Assembly: GCA_013696835.1 (NCBI GenBank)
Contig: JACCXV010000080.1
Location: 1 to 5,900, forward strand
Direction: 5' to 3'
Length of the DNA stretch: 5,900 nucleotides
From: Gemmatimonadota bacterium
GTDB lineage: Bacteria > Gemmatimonadota > Gemmatimonadetes > JACCXV01
A program made the position numbers and the translations under genes. Position 1 is the stretch's first letter; each line of letters opens with the position of its first letter. Shown here piece after piece: positions 1 through 5,299 of this stretch. A model generated the notes under the pieces. The model worked only from the letters and a program-made list of their open reading frames with translations. It did not search any database and was not told where the DNA came from.

Positions 1-1110
1 GCCGAGGCGCGGGAGGTCGGACGGTGCCAGACGCACGAGAGAGACGAGGCCGGCGGCGGCGAGGCCCGCACCCAGCAGACCGCCGGGGATGGCGAGCAGC
101 GCGCTCTCGGTGAGCGACTGACGAACGAGGCGCCGGGTGCCCGCACCGAGAGCGGAGCGGACGGCGGTCTCCCGCTGGCGCACCGTGCCGCGCACCAGCA
201 GCAGGTTCGCCACGTTGACGCAGGCGACGAGCAGCACGGCGCCGACGGCGGCGAAGAGCACGAGCAGCGCTCGCCGCGATCCTCCCACCACCGCCTCCTG
301 GAGCGGGATGACGTCCGCTCGGAGCTCGATCGGCTCGGGGAACTCCTTCGCAAGCTCCGCGAGCAGCACGTCCAGCTCGGCCGCTGCGGCGCGAGCGGAG
401 ACGCCGGGCCGCAATCTCGCGAGGACGCCGTAGTTCCAGCTGGCTTGGCGCGCCGCCTGCTCGTCGGTGAAGGCGATCGGCTTGTAGAAGTCGACCCGTT
501 CGCCGAGACGCACCAGGTGATGAAACTGCTCGTTGCGCGCGAAGTCGAAGCTGCGGGGCAAGACGCCGATCACCGCGTGCGGATCTCCGTCCAGCGTGAC
601 CGTGCGCTGAAGCACGTGCGGGTCGCGCCTGAAGCGGCGTGCCCAGAGGTCCTCGCTGATCAGGATCACCCGATCACGGCCGGGATGATCCTCCTCCTCG
701 AGGAAGTCACGCCCCAGCTGCGGTCGGACGCCGAGGACGCGCAGGAAGTTCCAGCTGACGCCGGCGCCCCCCAGCCGCTCCGGCTCGGCCGCGCCCGTCA
801 GGTTCATGGTCAAACCCTCGAGCGCGGCGAAGCCCTCGAACGATCTGGCACGCTCACGAAACGCGAGGACGTGGCGTGCGGTGACCGGAATGGACGGGTA
901 CAGGTCTCGAAGCTTGGGGATCACCTCGGAGACCCGGACGAGGCGCGCGGGATCGTGGTAGGGAAGCGGGCGGACGAGCACGCGATCCACGACGCTGAAG
1001 ATCGCGGTGGTGGCGCCGATCCCCAGCGCGAGGACGAGGATCGTGCCTGCGGCGAATCCCGGGCTTCGGCGGAGGAGCCGGGCGGAATAGCGGATGTCGT
1101 GCGACAGCAT
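1..1110 (-). CDS. ADOP-type MacB/FtsX ABC transporter permease, N-terminal part (runs off the window)
   Basis: The frame is open for 370 codons from an ATG at 1110 to the window edge, so the C-terminal half is missing. The N-terminus reads MLSHDIRYSARLLRRSPGF, followed by a first membrane helix at about residues 18-42 containing GIGATTAIFSVVDRVLV, the hallmark opening of acidobacterial duplicated orphan permeases. Residues about 45-260 form a MacB-like periplasmic core (GVSWNFLRVLGVRP, DRVILISEDLWARRF). An FtsX domain begins near 275, with helix 2 at about 280-305 ending VACVNVANLLLVRG, the conserved cytoplasmic RQRETAVRSALGAG at 311-324, and helix 3 at about 335-358. Family members are usually around 800 residues with two FtsX halves, so roughly half is visible. 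The start is supported by GGAG 8 bases upstream. The likely role is efflux or envelope lipid/peptide transport with a separate ATPase; no ATPase gene is visible here. The substrate cannot be deduced. Confidence 0.93.
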   Translation of the reverse strand, partial: MLSHDIRYSARLLRRSPGFAAGTILVLALGIGATTAIFSVVDRVLVRPLPYHDPARLVRVSEVIPKLRDLYPSIPVTARHVLAFRERARSFEGFAALEGLTMNLTGAAEPERLGGAGVSWNFLRVLGVRPQLGRDFLEEEDHPGRDRVILISEDLWARRFRRDPHVLQRTVTLDGDPHAVIGVLPRSFDFARNEQFHHLVRLGERVDFYKPIAFTDEQAARQASWNYGVLARLRPGVSARAAAAELDVLLAELAKEFPEPIELRADVIPLQEAVVGGSRRALLVLFAAVGAVLLVACVNVANLLLVRGTVRQRETAVRSALGAGTRRLVRQSLTESALLAIPGGLLGAGLAAAGLVSLVRLAPSDLPRLG

Positions 1111-1115
1111 CGGGC

Positions 1116-1156
1116 ATCTCCAGGTGATGAGCCGGGCGAACGGCGAACCTGGAGAT
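1116..1156 (-). promoter_or_regulatory. Inverted repeat able to mask the permease ribosome binding site
   Basis: Two perfect 10-base arms, 1116-1125 and 1147-1156 (atctccaggt / acctggagat), are separated by 21 bases. In the minus-strand mRNA the downstream arm contains the GGAG Shine-Dalgarno of the permease start at 1110. Pairing of the arms would hide the ribosome binding site. No U-run follows, so it does not look like a terminator. It could instead be a dyad operator for a dimeric repressor. The base pairing is seen directly; the regulatory role is inferred. Confidence 0.5.
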
Positions 1157-1232
1157 ACGACGCACCCGAAGGGTATCGGGTTTCAGGACCTCTCTTGCAA
1201 GGGGCCGATCGCCGTCCCGGGTGGCACAGCCA

Positions 1233-1679
1233 TCAACCGGCCACCGCCGTGAGCGTGACGTACTCGACCCAGATCGGCACCAGCCGGCCCAGGCGCGCCC
1301 GCAGCGCGGATGCCGATGCGGGGGCGAGCTCGGAGAAGGGATCGATCGTGAGCCGCTGCCTCATCTCGGGCGACGCGAGCGTCGTGTCCAGCTGCATCGG
1401 GCCCTCGATCTTGCCCTGGAAGTCCAGGGTCTGGAGCACGCGGTTCACCGCCTCGCGGGTTCGCCGGTAGCGATCAGGCGGGTGTCCGACCGCGCGCGCG
1501 GCTTCGGGAGCGGTCTGGTCTTCCCACTGGGACTGAGCCGCTGCCGCACGCTCCTGGGGAGTCGCCGCAGACAGGGCTCGCTCCTGAGCGGCCCGCACGA
1601 GCTGAATCTCCTTCGCGAGGCCGCGCTCGTACGCCGCCAGGTCGGCTTCGGTGAACGCGAACGTCTGTCTCGACTCCAC
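1233..1679 (-). CDS. C-terminal domain of a frameshifted lipoprotein, unknown function
   Basis: This frame encodes 148 residues from a GTG at 1679 to TGA at 1233. It is a soluble, mostly helical domain: TEADLAAYERGLAKEIQ at 10-26, an Ala/Gln-rich helix at about 30-52 with a QWED, then YRRTREAVNRVLQTLDFQGK at 71-90, and ending PIWVEYVTLTAVAG. Its codon use is strongly GC-ending. It begins abruptly mid-linker, and the same frame is open upstream only to a TGA at 1752. A signal peptide with a ribosome binding site sits just upstream in another frame (1942-1680), so this is most likely the mature domain of one lipoprotein split by a one-base shift. An independent start at GTG 1679 has GAGG 5 bases before it and cannot be excluded. 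I recall similar uncharacterised proteins in Gemmatimonadota but assign no function. The permease starts 122 bases downstream and might be in the same transcript. Confidence 0.72.
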   Translation of the reverse strand: MESRQTFAFTEADLAAYERGLAKEIQLVRAAQERALSAATPQERAAAAQSQWEDQTAPEAARAVGHPPDRYRRTREAVNRVLQTLDFQGKIEGPMQLDTTLASPEMRQRLTIDPFSELAPASASALRARLGRLVPIWVEYVTLTAVAG

Positions 1680-1942
1680 GTCGGCCTCGGCGGGCGCCGA
1701 CGACTCGACGGATGCTCCGATGCTCCCGCTGCTGCGGATGCGACGGATCCCTCAGGTTCGTCCGAGGGCGACCCGCCTCCCGCACCCGCTGTCGATTCGA
1801 GCGCGGCACCGCCGCGCGCCTCGCCTGCGCCAGCATTCCCTCCATCGACCTCGCCGCGGCAGGCTGAAGCCACCAGGGCGAGACCGAGCGACGCGAGCAA
1901 CGCTCGTCCACGGCGCGAGCGCATCGGCATTCCATCGATCAT
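1680..1942 (-). pseudogene. N-terminal part of the same frameshifted lipoprotein: signal peptide and linker
   Basis: An ATG at 1942 is preceded by GGAG with a 7-base gap. It opens MIDGMPMRSRRGRALL, then a hydrophobic stretch LASLGLALVASAC: basic n-region, h-region about 14-24 and a lipobox-like VASAC with Cys28 as the probable lipidated residue. A low-complexity Gly/Ala/Glu/Ser linker follows (GGNAGAGEARGGAALEST, EPEGSVASAAAGASE). Past about 1710 this frame becomes Arg/Pro-rich (SSRRRPPRPTWSRD), typical of an out-of-frame reading, and it stops only at 1445. The neighbouring frame turns acidic and orderly there (GASVESSAPAEADVESRQTF) and leads into the domain at 1679-1233. The switch lies between 1751 and 1680, most likely about 1710-1735, and corresponds to one missing base. 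Sequencing error and true pseudogene are equally open. A promoter lies 58 bases upstream. Confidence 0.7.
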
Positions 1943-1999
1943 GGCCACTCTCCGCCGATCGTGAAGTTGTGCAAACGGCTCGCGGGACCGTGCTCCTCC

Positions 2000-2030
2000 A
2001 TTGTAGAGACACGCTCTCGCGCCCTGTCAA
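2000..2030 (-). promoter_or_regulatory. Sigma70-like promoter for the lipoprotein gene
   Basis: Read on the minus strand, TTGACA (2030-2025, perfect -35) is followed by TACAAT (2005-2000, one mismatch to TATAAT). The 19-base spacer is longer than the ideal 17. The predicted start site is near 1993, giving a leader of about 50 bases to the ATG at 1942. Its placement directly after a terminator and before an orphan start codon fits a real promoter. The long spacer is the main reason for doubt. Confidence 0.6.
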
Positions 2031-2036
2031 CAAGAA

Positions 2037-2063
2037 AGCGCCCCCTTCGTTGAAGTGGGCGCT
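2037..2063 (-). terminator. Rho-independent terminator after the cupredoxin remnant
   Basis: A perfect 7-bp GC-rich stem (agcgccc 2037-2043 with gggcgct 2057-2063) is capped, after one mismatch, by a further 4-bp stem (cttc/gaag) and a three-base loop. On the minus strand the stem is followed by TTTCTTGTT, a U-rich tail. It lies 61 bases after the TGA at 2125 and so would end the transcript of the cupredoxin gene. The U-tail merges into the -35 box of the next promoter. Confidence 0.78.
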
Positions 2064-2124
2064 CTCCGTTGGCCATGCAGGCGGCGGTCTATCGCACGCG
2101 GCTCGCCGTATCCTCCGTCGTCCG

Positions 2125-2345
2125 TCAGCGACGCACGACGACCACCGAGCGCATCCAGGGATGGATGCAGCACTCGAAACGGTGCCCGTCGTGAGCGTGT
2201 CACGGGCGCCCGCGGCGAGGAAGTCGCCGGCGGCGAGCCGCTGGCACTCCGGGGCGACCTGCTCGTTGCCGGAGAGCTCGTTCAGCTCGGGTACGATTCC
2301 GCCCCCGAACCGCGCGACGCGCGTGAAGGTGTGCGCTTCCCCGCC
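2125..2345 (-). pseudogene. Cupredoxin (plastocyanin/azurin-like) C-terminal remnant, 5'-truncated and frameshifted
   Basis: Two adjoining reading frames together give the C-terminal part of a type I copper protein. From 2345 the first frame reads GGEAHTFTRVARFGGG, then PELNELSGNEQVAPECQ and LAAGDFLAAGARDTLT. After a -1 shift around 2199-2181 the next frame reads DGHRFECCIHPWMRSVVVV and stops at TGA 2125. The expected copper ligands are all present: His (2331-2333), Cys (2167-2169), His (2161-2163) and Met (2152-2154). Missing is the N-terminal half of the barrel. Immediately upstream is the TAG ending the membrane protein, in the same frame, and no ATG/GTG/TTG occurs before the shift. A functional protein therefore cannot be made without readthrough or another start. 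Intact relatives are secreted electron carriers or copper-binding proteins. A real terminator follows, implying a once complete gene. Strong on family, firm on truncation. Confidence 0.75.
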
Positions 2346-2681
2346 CTACCTTCCTGAGGCCGGAGCGGGCCCGTTTGATACATCGTATCGTCGAGCCCAG
2401 AGACAGACGAGGATCAGCGATGCCACGGCCACGTTGACCAGGCTGCCGCGATCGCCCGGCCTCCCGTACAGAAGGTAGCCGTTCAACATTCCGTCCAGGA
2501 CGAACGCCGGCGGCACCATCAGACCCAACCACCAGGCCCATCGCCTGCGTCGAAGCAAGCCTACGCTCGCCACCAGAGCGGCGACTCCGATGACCAGCAG
2601 TCCCATCCCCAGCCAGCGAGCGGTGGCTTGCCCGGCTCTGGCGCCTTCGAGCGCATCGACACCTTGCAGCAGGAGGACCAC
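2346..2681 (-). CDS. Small integral membrane protein, unknown family (main body of a probably frameshifted gene)
   Basis: The frame gives 111 residues from GTG 2681 to TAG 2346. Three clear membrane helices are visible: about 24-43 (WLGMGLLVIGVAALVASVGLL), 48-72 (WAWWLGLMVPPAFVLDGMLN) and 80-97 (LVNVAVASLILVCLW). An Arg-rich turn (RRRR, 44-47) lies between the first two. The first 15 residues (VVLLLQGVDALEG) look like the end of a further helix whose beginning lies upstream of any start in this frame. A TAG at 2754-2756 blocks extension, and no credible ribosome binding site precedes GTG 2681. The missing part is found in the neighbouring frame (2782 to about 2710). The gene follows the Rieske oxygenase closely and may be co-transcribed with it. 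The C-terminal tail after the last helix (RRYDVSNGPAPASGR) runs straight into cupredoxin sequence and may be a deletion junction. Function unknown. Confidence 0.65.
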   Translation of the reverse strand: MVLLLQGVDALEGARAGQATARWLGMGLLVIGVAALVASVGLLRRRRWAWWLGLMVPPAFVLDGMLNGYLLYGRPGDRGSLVNVAVASLILVCLWARRYDVSNGPAPASGR

Positions 2682-2782
2682 ACCGCCGGCCCCGCGTGCG
2701 AGGCCGAGGAGCGCAGGAGGATCGCCGAAGCCACGAGCAGGCGATACCCTCGGCTACTCCGCCGCTGCCATGACGCGTGCAA
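2682..2782 (-). pseudogene. Out-of-frame N-terminal segment of the small membrane protein
   Basis: In the frame one base away from the main body, a TTG at 2782 just after GGAGGGAC opens HASWQRRSSRGYRLLVASAILL, a basic start followed by the first part of a hydrophobic helix with GC-ending codons (CTG CTC GTG, GCG ATC CTC CTG). The body frame reads ALLGLARGAGGVVLLLQG from about 2714 with the same kind of codon use, whereas upstream of that it is AT-ending and Pro-rich. Joining the two by a -1 shift around 2725-2705 restores a first helix (YRLLVASAILL...LLGLARGAGGVVLLLQG). An alternative start is ATG 2771, 14 bases from the GGAGG, but it meets TAG after five codons. The shift is inferred from composition and helix continuity, not proven. 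Confidence 0.45.
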
Positions 2783-2805
2783 GTCCCTCCCTCGCGTCTC
2801 AGATC

Positions 2806-3942
2806 TCAGCCGACGTCTTCCGCATGCTGCCCGAGCTGTCTTGCGTACTCGCGGTCCCACGCGGCTGGCAGGCTCTCGCGGGGCGAGTACGGGCCGGGAG
2901 CGTACATGCGAGACGAGATTCCCTTCTGGCTGAGCTCGCAGATGTGCCAATCCTCGCGGTTCGTGGCATCCCAGAAGCTCACTGCATCCTCGGGATCGTA
3001 CTGCGGATCGTGAAGCGCATCCGGATGGAACAGCCACTCGCATTCGACTCGCGTCCGCGTCGCAGACTCCGGCTGCAGCATGTGGAACATGACGTAGTCG
3101 GGATGCAGGCTGACCAGGAGGTTGGGAAAGATCGAGTAGTAGTAGACACGCCGAAGATCCTCGTGGGGAAGCTCGCCCACCACCGGCCCGCATGCACGGC
3201 CGCTCACGGTGAGGCTCTCGCTGTCGCCGTCCAGCAGCATGAAACCGCCCAGGAACGGTCCCTCGGCCAGGTCGTTCTCTCCGCTGCGCCAGGGGGATCG
3301 ACGGGCCAGCCCGGGATGGATCACGGGGCAATGCAGGCATTCCGAATAGTTCTGGAACAGGAGCTTCCAGTTGGCCTCGACAACGTATCCGATGCGACGG
3401 GAGGGCCGCAGCCGGGGCAGCCGGAAGCGCCGGAAGCGATCGGCAAGCGGAGTGAACGCCTCGGCAAGCGAACGGGGCTGAGGGCTCAGGTTGAGGAACA
3501 GGAATCCTTCCCAGATCTCAAGCGGAACGCGATGAAGCGAGTATTCGCGCTTTTCGAAATCCTCGACGCCTTCCATGTGCGGCGCACCCAGCAGCCGTCC
3601 GTCGAGCGTGTACGTCCACGCGTGGTACGGACACTGAATGGAACGGCTAAGCTCGCCGCTCTGCTCCTCGCAGAGCCGCGTCCCACGGTGGCGGCAGATG
3701 TTGTAGAACGCCCGGGCGACGTGCTGCTCGTCGCGCAGCACGATCACGCTCTCACCGGCCACGGAGGCCACGAAGTACGCGCCGGGAGTGACGATCTGCG
3801 CTTCCCGACCGACGCAGAGCCAGTGTCGGCGGAAGATCCGCTCGCATTCCTGGGCGAAGATCTCGGGCGAAGTGTAGTACTGCCCCGGAAGCGTGCTCGC
3901 CCCCTGCCGGTAGGATCGAACCGTCTCGACGAATGGGTTCAT
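2806..3942 (-). CDS. Rieske non-heme iron oxygenase, alpha subunit (CntA/GbcA-like active site)
   Basis: This is a complete 378-residue protein from ATG 3942 to TGA 2806, the usual length for the family. The N-terminal Rieske domain binds a [2Fe-2S] cluster through C83-x-H85 and C104-x2-H107 (CRHRGTRLC, then CPYHAW). The C-terminal catalytic domain carries NYSECLHCPVIHP at 198-210: Glu201 in the bridging position and His204 and His209 as mononuclear iron ligands. An acidic residue of FWDATNREDW (Asp325 or Asp331) is the candidate third ligand. Such enzymes use O2 and electrons from a reductase to hydroxylate, demethylate or cleave small substrates in the cytoplasm. A Glu in place of the usual bridging Asp is known from carnitine monooxygenase CntA, and the ECxHC motif fits the quaternary-amine group; the substrate remains inferred. 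No reductase or ferredoxin gene is in the window. Only a weak AGG lies about 11 bases before the ATG. The upstream membrane gene ends 58 bases away. Confidence 0.94.
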   Translation of the reverse strand: MNPFVETVRSYRQGASTLPGQYYTSPEIFAQECERIFRRHWLCVGREAQIVTPGAYFVASVAGESVIVLRDEQHVARAFYNICRHRGTRLCEEQSGELSRSIQCPYHAWTYTLDGRLLGAPHMEGVEDFEKREYSLHRVPLEIWEGFLFLNLSPQPRSLAEAFTPLADRFRRFRLPRLRPSRRIGYVVEANWKLLFQNYSECLHCPVIHPGLARRSPWRSGENDLAEGPFLGGFMLLDGDSESLTVSGRACGPVVGELPHEDLRRVYYYSIFPNLLVSLHPDYVMFHMLQPESATRTRVECEWLFHPDALHDPQYDPEDAVSFWDATNREDWHICELSQKGISSRMYAPGPYSPRESLPAAWDREYARQLGQHAEDVG

Positions 3943-4000
3943 GCGCTGCGCGCCTAACGGTGGTTTCGAGGAGTTTGTCCTTCGGACGCGGGCACGCCGT

Positions 4001-4552
4001 TCACTCCACGTTCCGATCCTCCTGCTTCGCGCGCTCGACGCCCTCCGGCTCGAGCTCCTCGGCAGCGCGGTTCTGCCGGATGAAGAATCCCCACGCTAGC
4101 AGGAGTGCCGCCGCGGCGACGCCGATTGCGGCGGCGTAAGGCAGCGAGGATGGGTCCTCGTGCACGAAGCGGAAGGTGGCGACCAGGCACTCGATCGCGA
4201 GCGCGATCACGATCACCACCAGGAACCGCGACAGGAAGCGCCGGACGCGGGTCGGCGCGCTGATGTTCGCTTCGCGACGGATCTCTTCCTCGATCACGGT
4301 CTGTCCGAGCTCGAGGGCCGCGAGCGAGACAGCGAGCAGGCCGATGGACTCGAGAACCGCGTCGAACCGGTCGTACAGACCCGTGTTCGCCCGGGGGTTT
4401 GCGGCCTCCCACAGCTCGAAGCCCGCGAACACCACCAACGCGACACCACAAGCCAGGAACAACGCCGCCGCGGCCCCATAGGCGGCCATGAACAGCGGGC
4501 GGGTCACCTTCGTGTCCGAGGGGACCACGGCGGGCTCAGGATCGTACTCCAC
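4001..4552 (-). CDS. Four-helix inner-membrane protein, unknown function
   Basis: This 183-residue protein ends at TGA 4001. GTG 4552 is the first start after an in-frame stop at 4559-4561; the GAGG directly before it is too close to be a good ribosome binding site, so a start at GTG 4528 (residue 9) or ATG 4489 (residue 22) is possible. Helices are seen at about 20-45, 65-83, 107-127 and 137-157. The segment between helices 2 and 3 is strongly charged (ALELGQTVIEEEIRREANIS followed by APTRVRRFLSRF) and probably lies at the cytoplasmic face. The C-terminus is a charged tail rich in Glu, Arg and Lys. The loop sequence looks conserved in style, but I do not recognise a named family; the topology recalls PsiE-like proteins without a motif to prove it. 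It precedes the Rieske oxygenase by 58 bases with no clear terminator between, so joint transcription is plausible. Confidence 0.8.
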   Translation of the reverse strand: MEYDPEPAVVPSDTKVTRPLFMAAYGAAAALFLACGVALVVFAGFELWEAANPRANTGLYDRFDAVLESIGLLAVSLAALELGQTVIEEEIRREANISAPTRVRRFLSRFLVVIVIALAIECLVATFRFVHEDPSSLPYAAAIGVAAAALLLAWGFFIRQNRAAEELEPEGVERAKQEDRNVE

Positions 4553-4585
4553 CCTCGTTCATGGCGGAAGCATGCGGCACGCGGA

Positions 4586-4610
4586 GGTCCGCTGTCCAGC
4601 CGAGCGGACC
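4586..4610. repeat. Perfect 8-bp inverted repeat in the intergenic gap
   Basis: The arms ggtccgct (4586-4593) and agcggacc (4603-4610) are separated by nine bases. The repeat lies 34 bases upstream of the membrane-protein start at 4552. No U-tract follows on either strand, so a terminator is unlikely. A dyad operator or leader hairpin for the membrane protein is possible, but a chance GC-rich hairpin is not excluded. Confidence 0.35.
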
Positions 4611-4646
4611 CGGAGCCGACGTTCCCCTTCATCGCGTCAGGAGGCC

Positions 4647-4662
4647 CGCGCGGCAACGCGCG
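4647..4662 (-). terminator. Weak terminator-like hairpin after the lipoprotein gene
   Basis: The arms cgcgcg (4647-4652) and cgcgcg (4657-4662) close a four-base loop, 21 bases beyond the TGA at 4684 on the minus strand. The stem is very GC-rich but the following bases (GGGCCTCC) contain no U-run. It may slow transcription or stabilise the mRNA end. It is listed because nothing else marks the end of the lipoprotein transcript. Confidence 0.25.
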
Positions 4663-4683
4663 TGGTGAGGGGCGGCGCTCCGG

Positions 4684-5070
4684 TCAGTCCGAGCGCCGGC
4701 GCAACGTGATCGTGGAGCTGGGTGGGGGAGCTTGCAGCGTAAGGACGACCTGCGATGCGGAGAACTGCAGAGACCACGTGAGGGACCCGTCGCTCGTCGT
4801 CAACCGAACGTCCGACCCGGTCATCTGGTACGTGCCCTGAATGACCAGGGGCTCGGCTGGCTCGCCGGGGAACGCGACCGCGCCCTGCCCCTCGAACGTT
4901 CCGTCCTGACGAAAATCGACTGTGCCCGTGGTGGTCGCGGCGATGCCCTCATCCGTGAAGCCGACCAGATCCCAGGAGCCCACGAGTGAGTTCTCGGGCC
5001 CGGTGGTGTCGTCATCACCGCAGGCGAGAGCAAGGACGCCAAGGGACAGAACCAGGGCTGCCAAGCGCAT
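4684..5070 (-). CDS. Small lipocalin-like lipoprotein
   Basis: This 128-residue protein runs from ATG 5070 to TGA 4684. The frame extends upstream to 5235, but this ATG is chosen because it has GGAG five bases before it and begins a textbook signal: MRLAALVLSLGVLALAC, with Cys17 the probable lipidated residue, followed by the acidic GDDDTTGPENS linker. Asp at +3 and +4 after Cys is compatible with several sorting fates. The mature part is beta-rich and resembles the lipocalin-like pattern: LVGSWDLVGFTDEG at 29-42, VDFRQDGTFEGQG at 51-63, PLVIQGTYQMTGSDVRLTT at 74-92, and alternating hydrophobic strands WSLQFSASQVVLTL and STITLRR to the end. Such proteins are small envelope barrels that may bind a hydrophobic ligand; no ligand can be inferred. 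It stands alone, with a terminator upstream and a 131-base gap downstream. Residues -3 to -1 (ALA) deviate slightly from the ideal lipobox. Confidence 0.88.
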   Translation of the reverse strand: MRLAALVLSLGVLALACGDDDTTGPENSLVGSWDLVGFTDEGIAATTTGTVDFRQDGTFEGQGAVAFPGEPAEPLVIQGTYQMTGSDVRLTTSDGSLTWSLQFSASQVVLTLQAPPPSSTITLRRRSD

Positions 5071-5187
5071 CGAGACTCCCACGGAGGAAGAGGGCGGGTG
5101 CACGCTGGTACACGGCGGGTAGGAAAGGTTCCTGAGGCTCTGTGGCGCGGGAAGCTCCGAGGGGGTGGGCTGCGCCGAGGGTACGTA

Positions 5188-5219
5188 AACGAGGTGGCCG
5201 CGAATGCGACCACCTCGTT
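5188..5219 (-). terminator. Strong hairpin terminator after the ferritin-like gene
   Basis: A perfect 10-bp stem (aacgaggtgg 5188-5197 with ccacctcgtt 5210-5219) is extended after one mismatch by three more pairs (cgc/gcg) around a GAAT loop. On the minus strand the stem ends in GTTTACG, a short U-run. It lies 80 bases after the TGA at 5300 and before the lipoprotein start at 5070, so it probably ends the ferritin-like transcript. The stem is nearly symmetrical, but no plus-strand gene needs it. Confidence 0.7.
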
Positions 5220-5299
5220 CCTCACGCTCCGTCACGTCGCCGGCGCGACCGGCCTCCCCGATCCAGCGCGGGGGCGTCGGCCGTGCGCCGGCGGATGCC

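Noticed and set aside
445..1470. Long plus-strand open frame of 341 codons opposite the permease
   Set aside because: It is the antisense of the permease and lipoprotein coding frames; its translation is charged and Arg/Glu/Ala-rich without domains, as expected opposite GC-ending codons.
2377..2389. Short palindrome gatac-atc-gtatc near the membrane protein end
   Set aside because: Five-base arms inside coding sequence are expected by chance.
2200..2541. Minus-strand open frame of 113 codons across the cupredoxin remnant
   Set aside because: Arg/Gly-rich translation overlapping the membrane protein helices; cupredoxin motifs appear in another frame until the shift.
2561..3340. Minus-strand open frame of 259 codons overlapping the Rieske gene
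   Set aside because: Its upstream part is a shadow of the Rieske frame. Only its stretch after 2782 is used, as the likely N-terminus of the frameshifted membrane protein.
2590..3957. Plus-strand open frame of 455 codons, longer than the Rieske gene it overlaps
   Set aside because: The minus-strand frame has all Rieske and iron-binding motifs; the plus-strand product shows no recognisable domain and is a mirror of the GC-rich codons.
3950..3960. GTTAGGC motif before the Rieske start, resembling an integron attC core
   Set aside because: A single seven-base match with no partner site, no long imperfect palindrome and no integrase.
4505..4632. Possible small minus-strand ORF starting at ATG 4632
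   Set aside because: About 40 codons of Arg/Pro/Ser-rich sequence with no domain, overlapping the start of the membrane protein in another frame. Although GAG-like bases lie upstream, coding support is absent.
5071..5235. Extension of the lipocalin-like protein to a start at 5235
   Set aside because: It would bury the signal peptide behind 55 polar residues and read through the terminator hairpin; ATG 5070 has a proper ribosome binding site.
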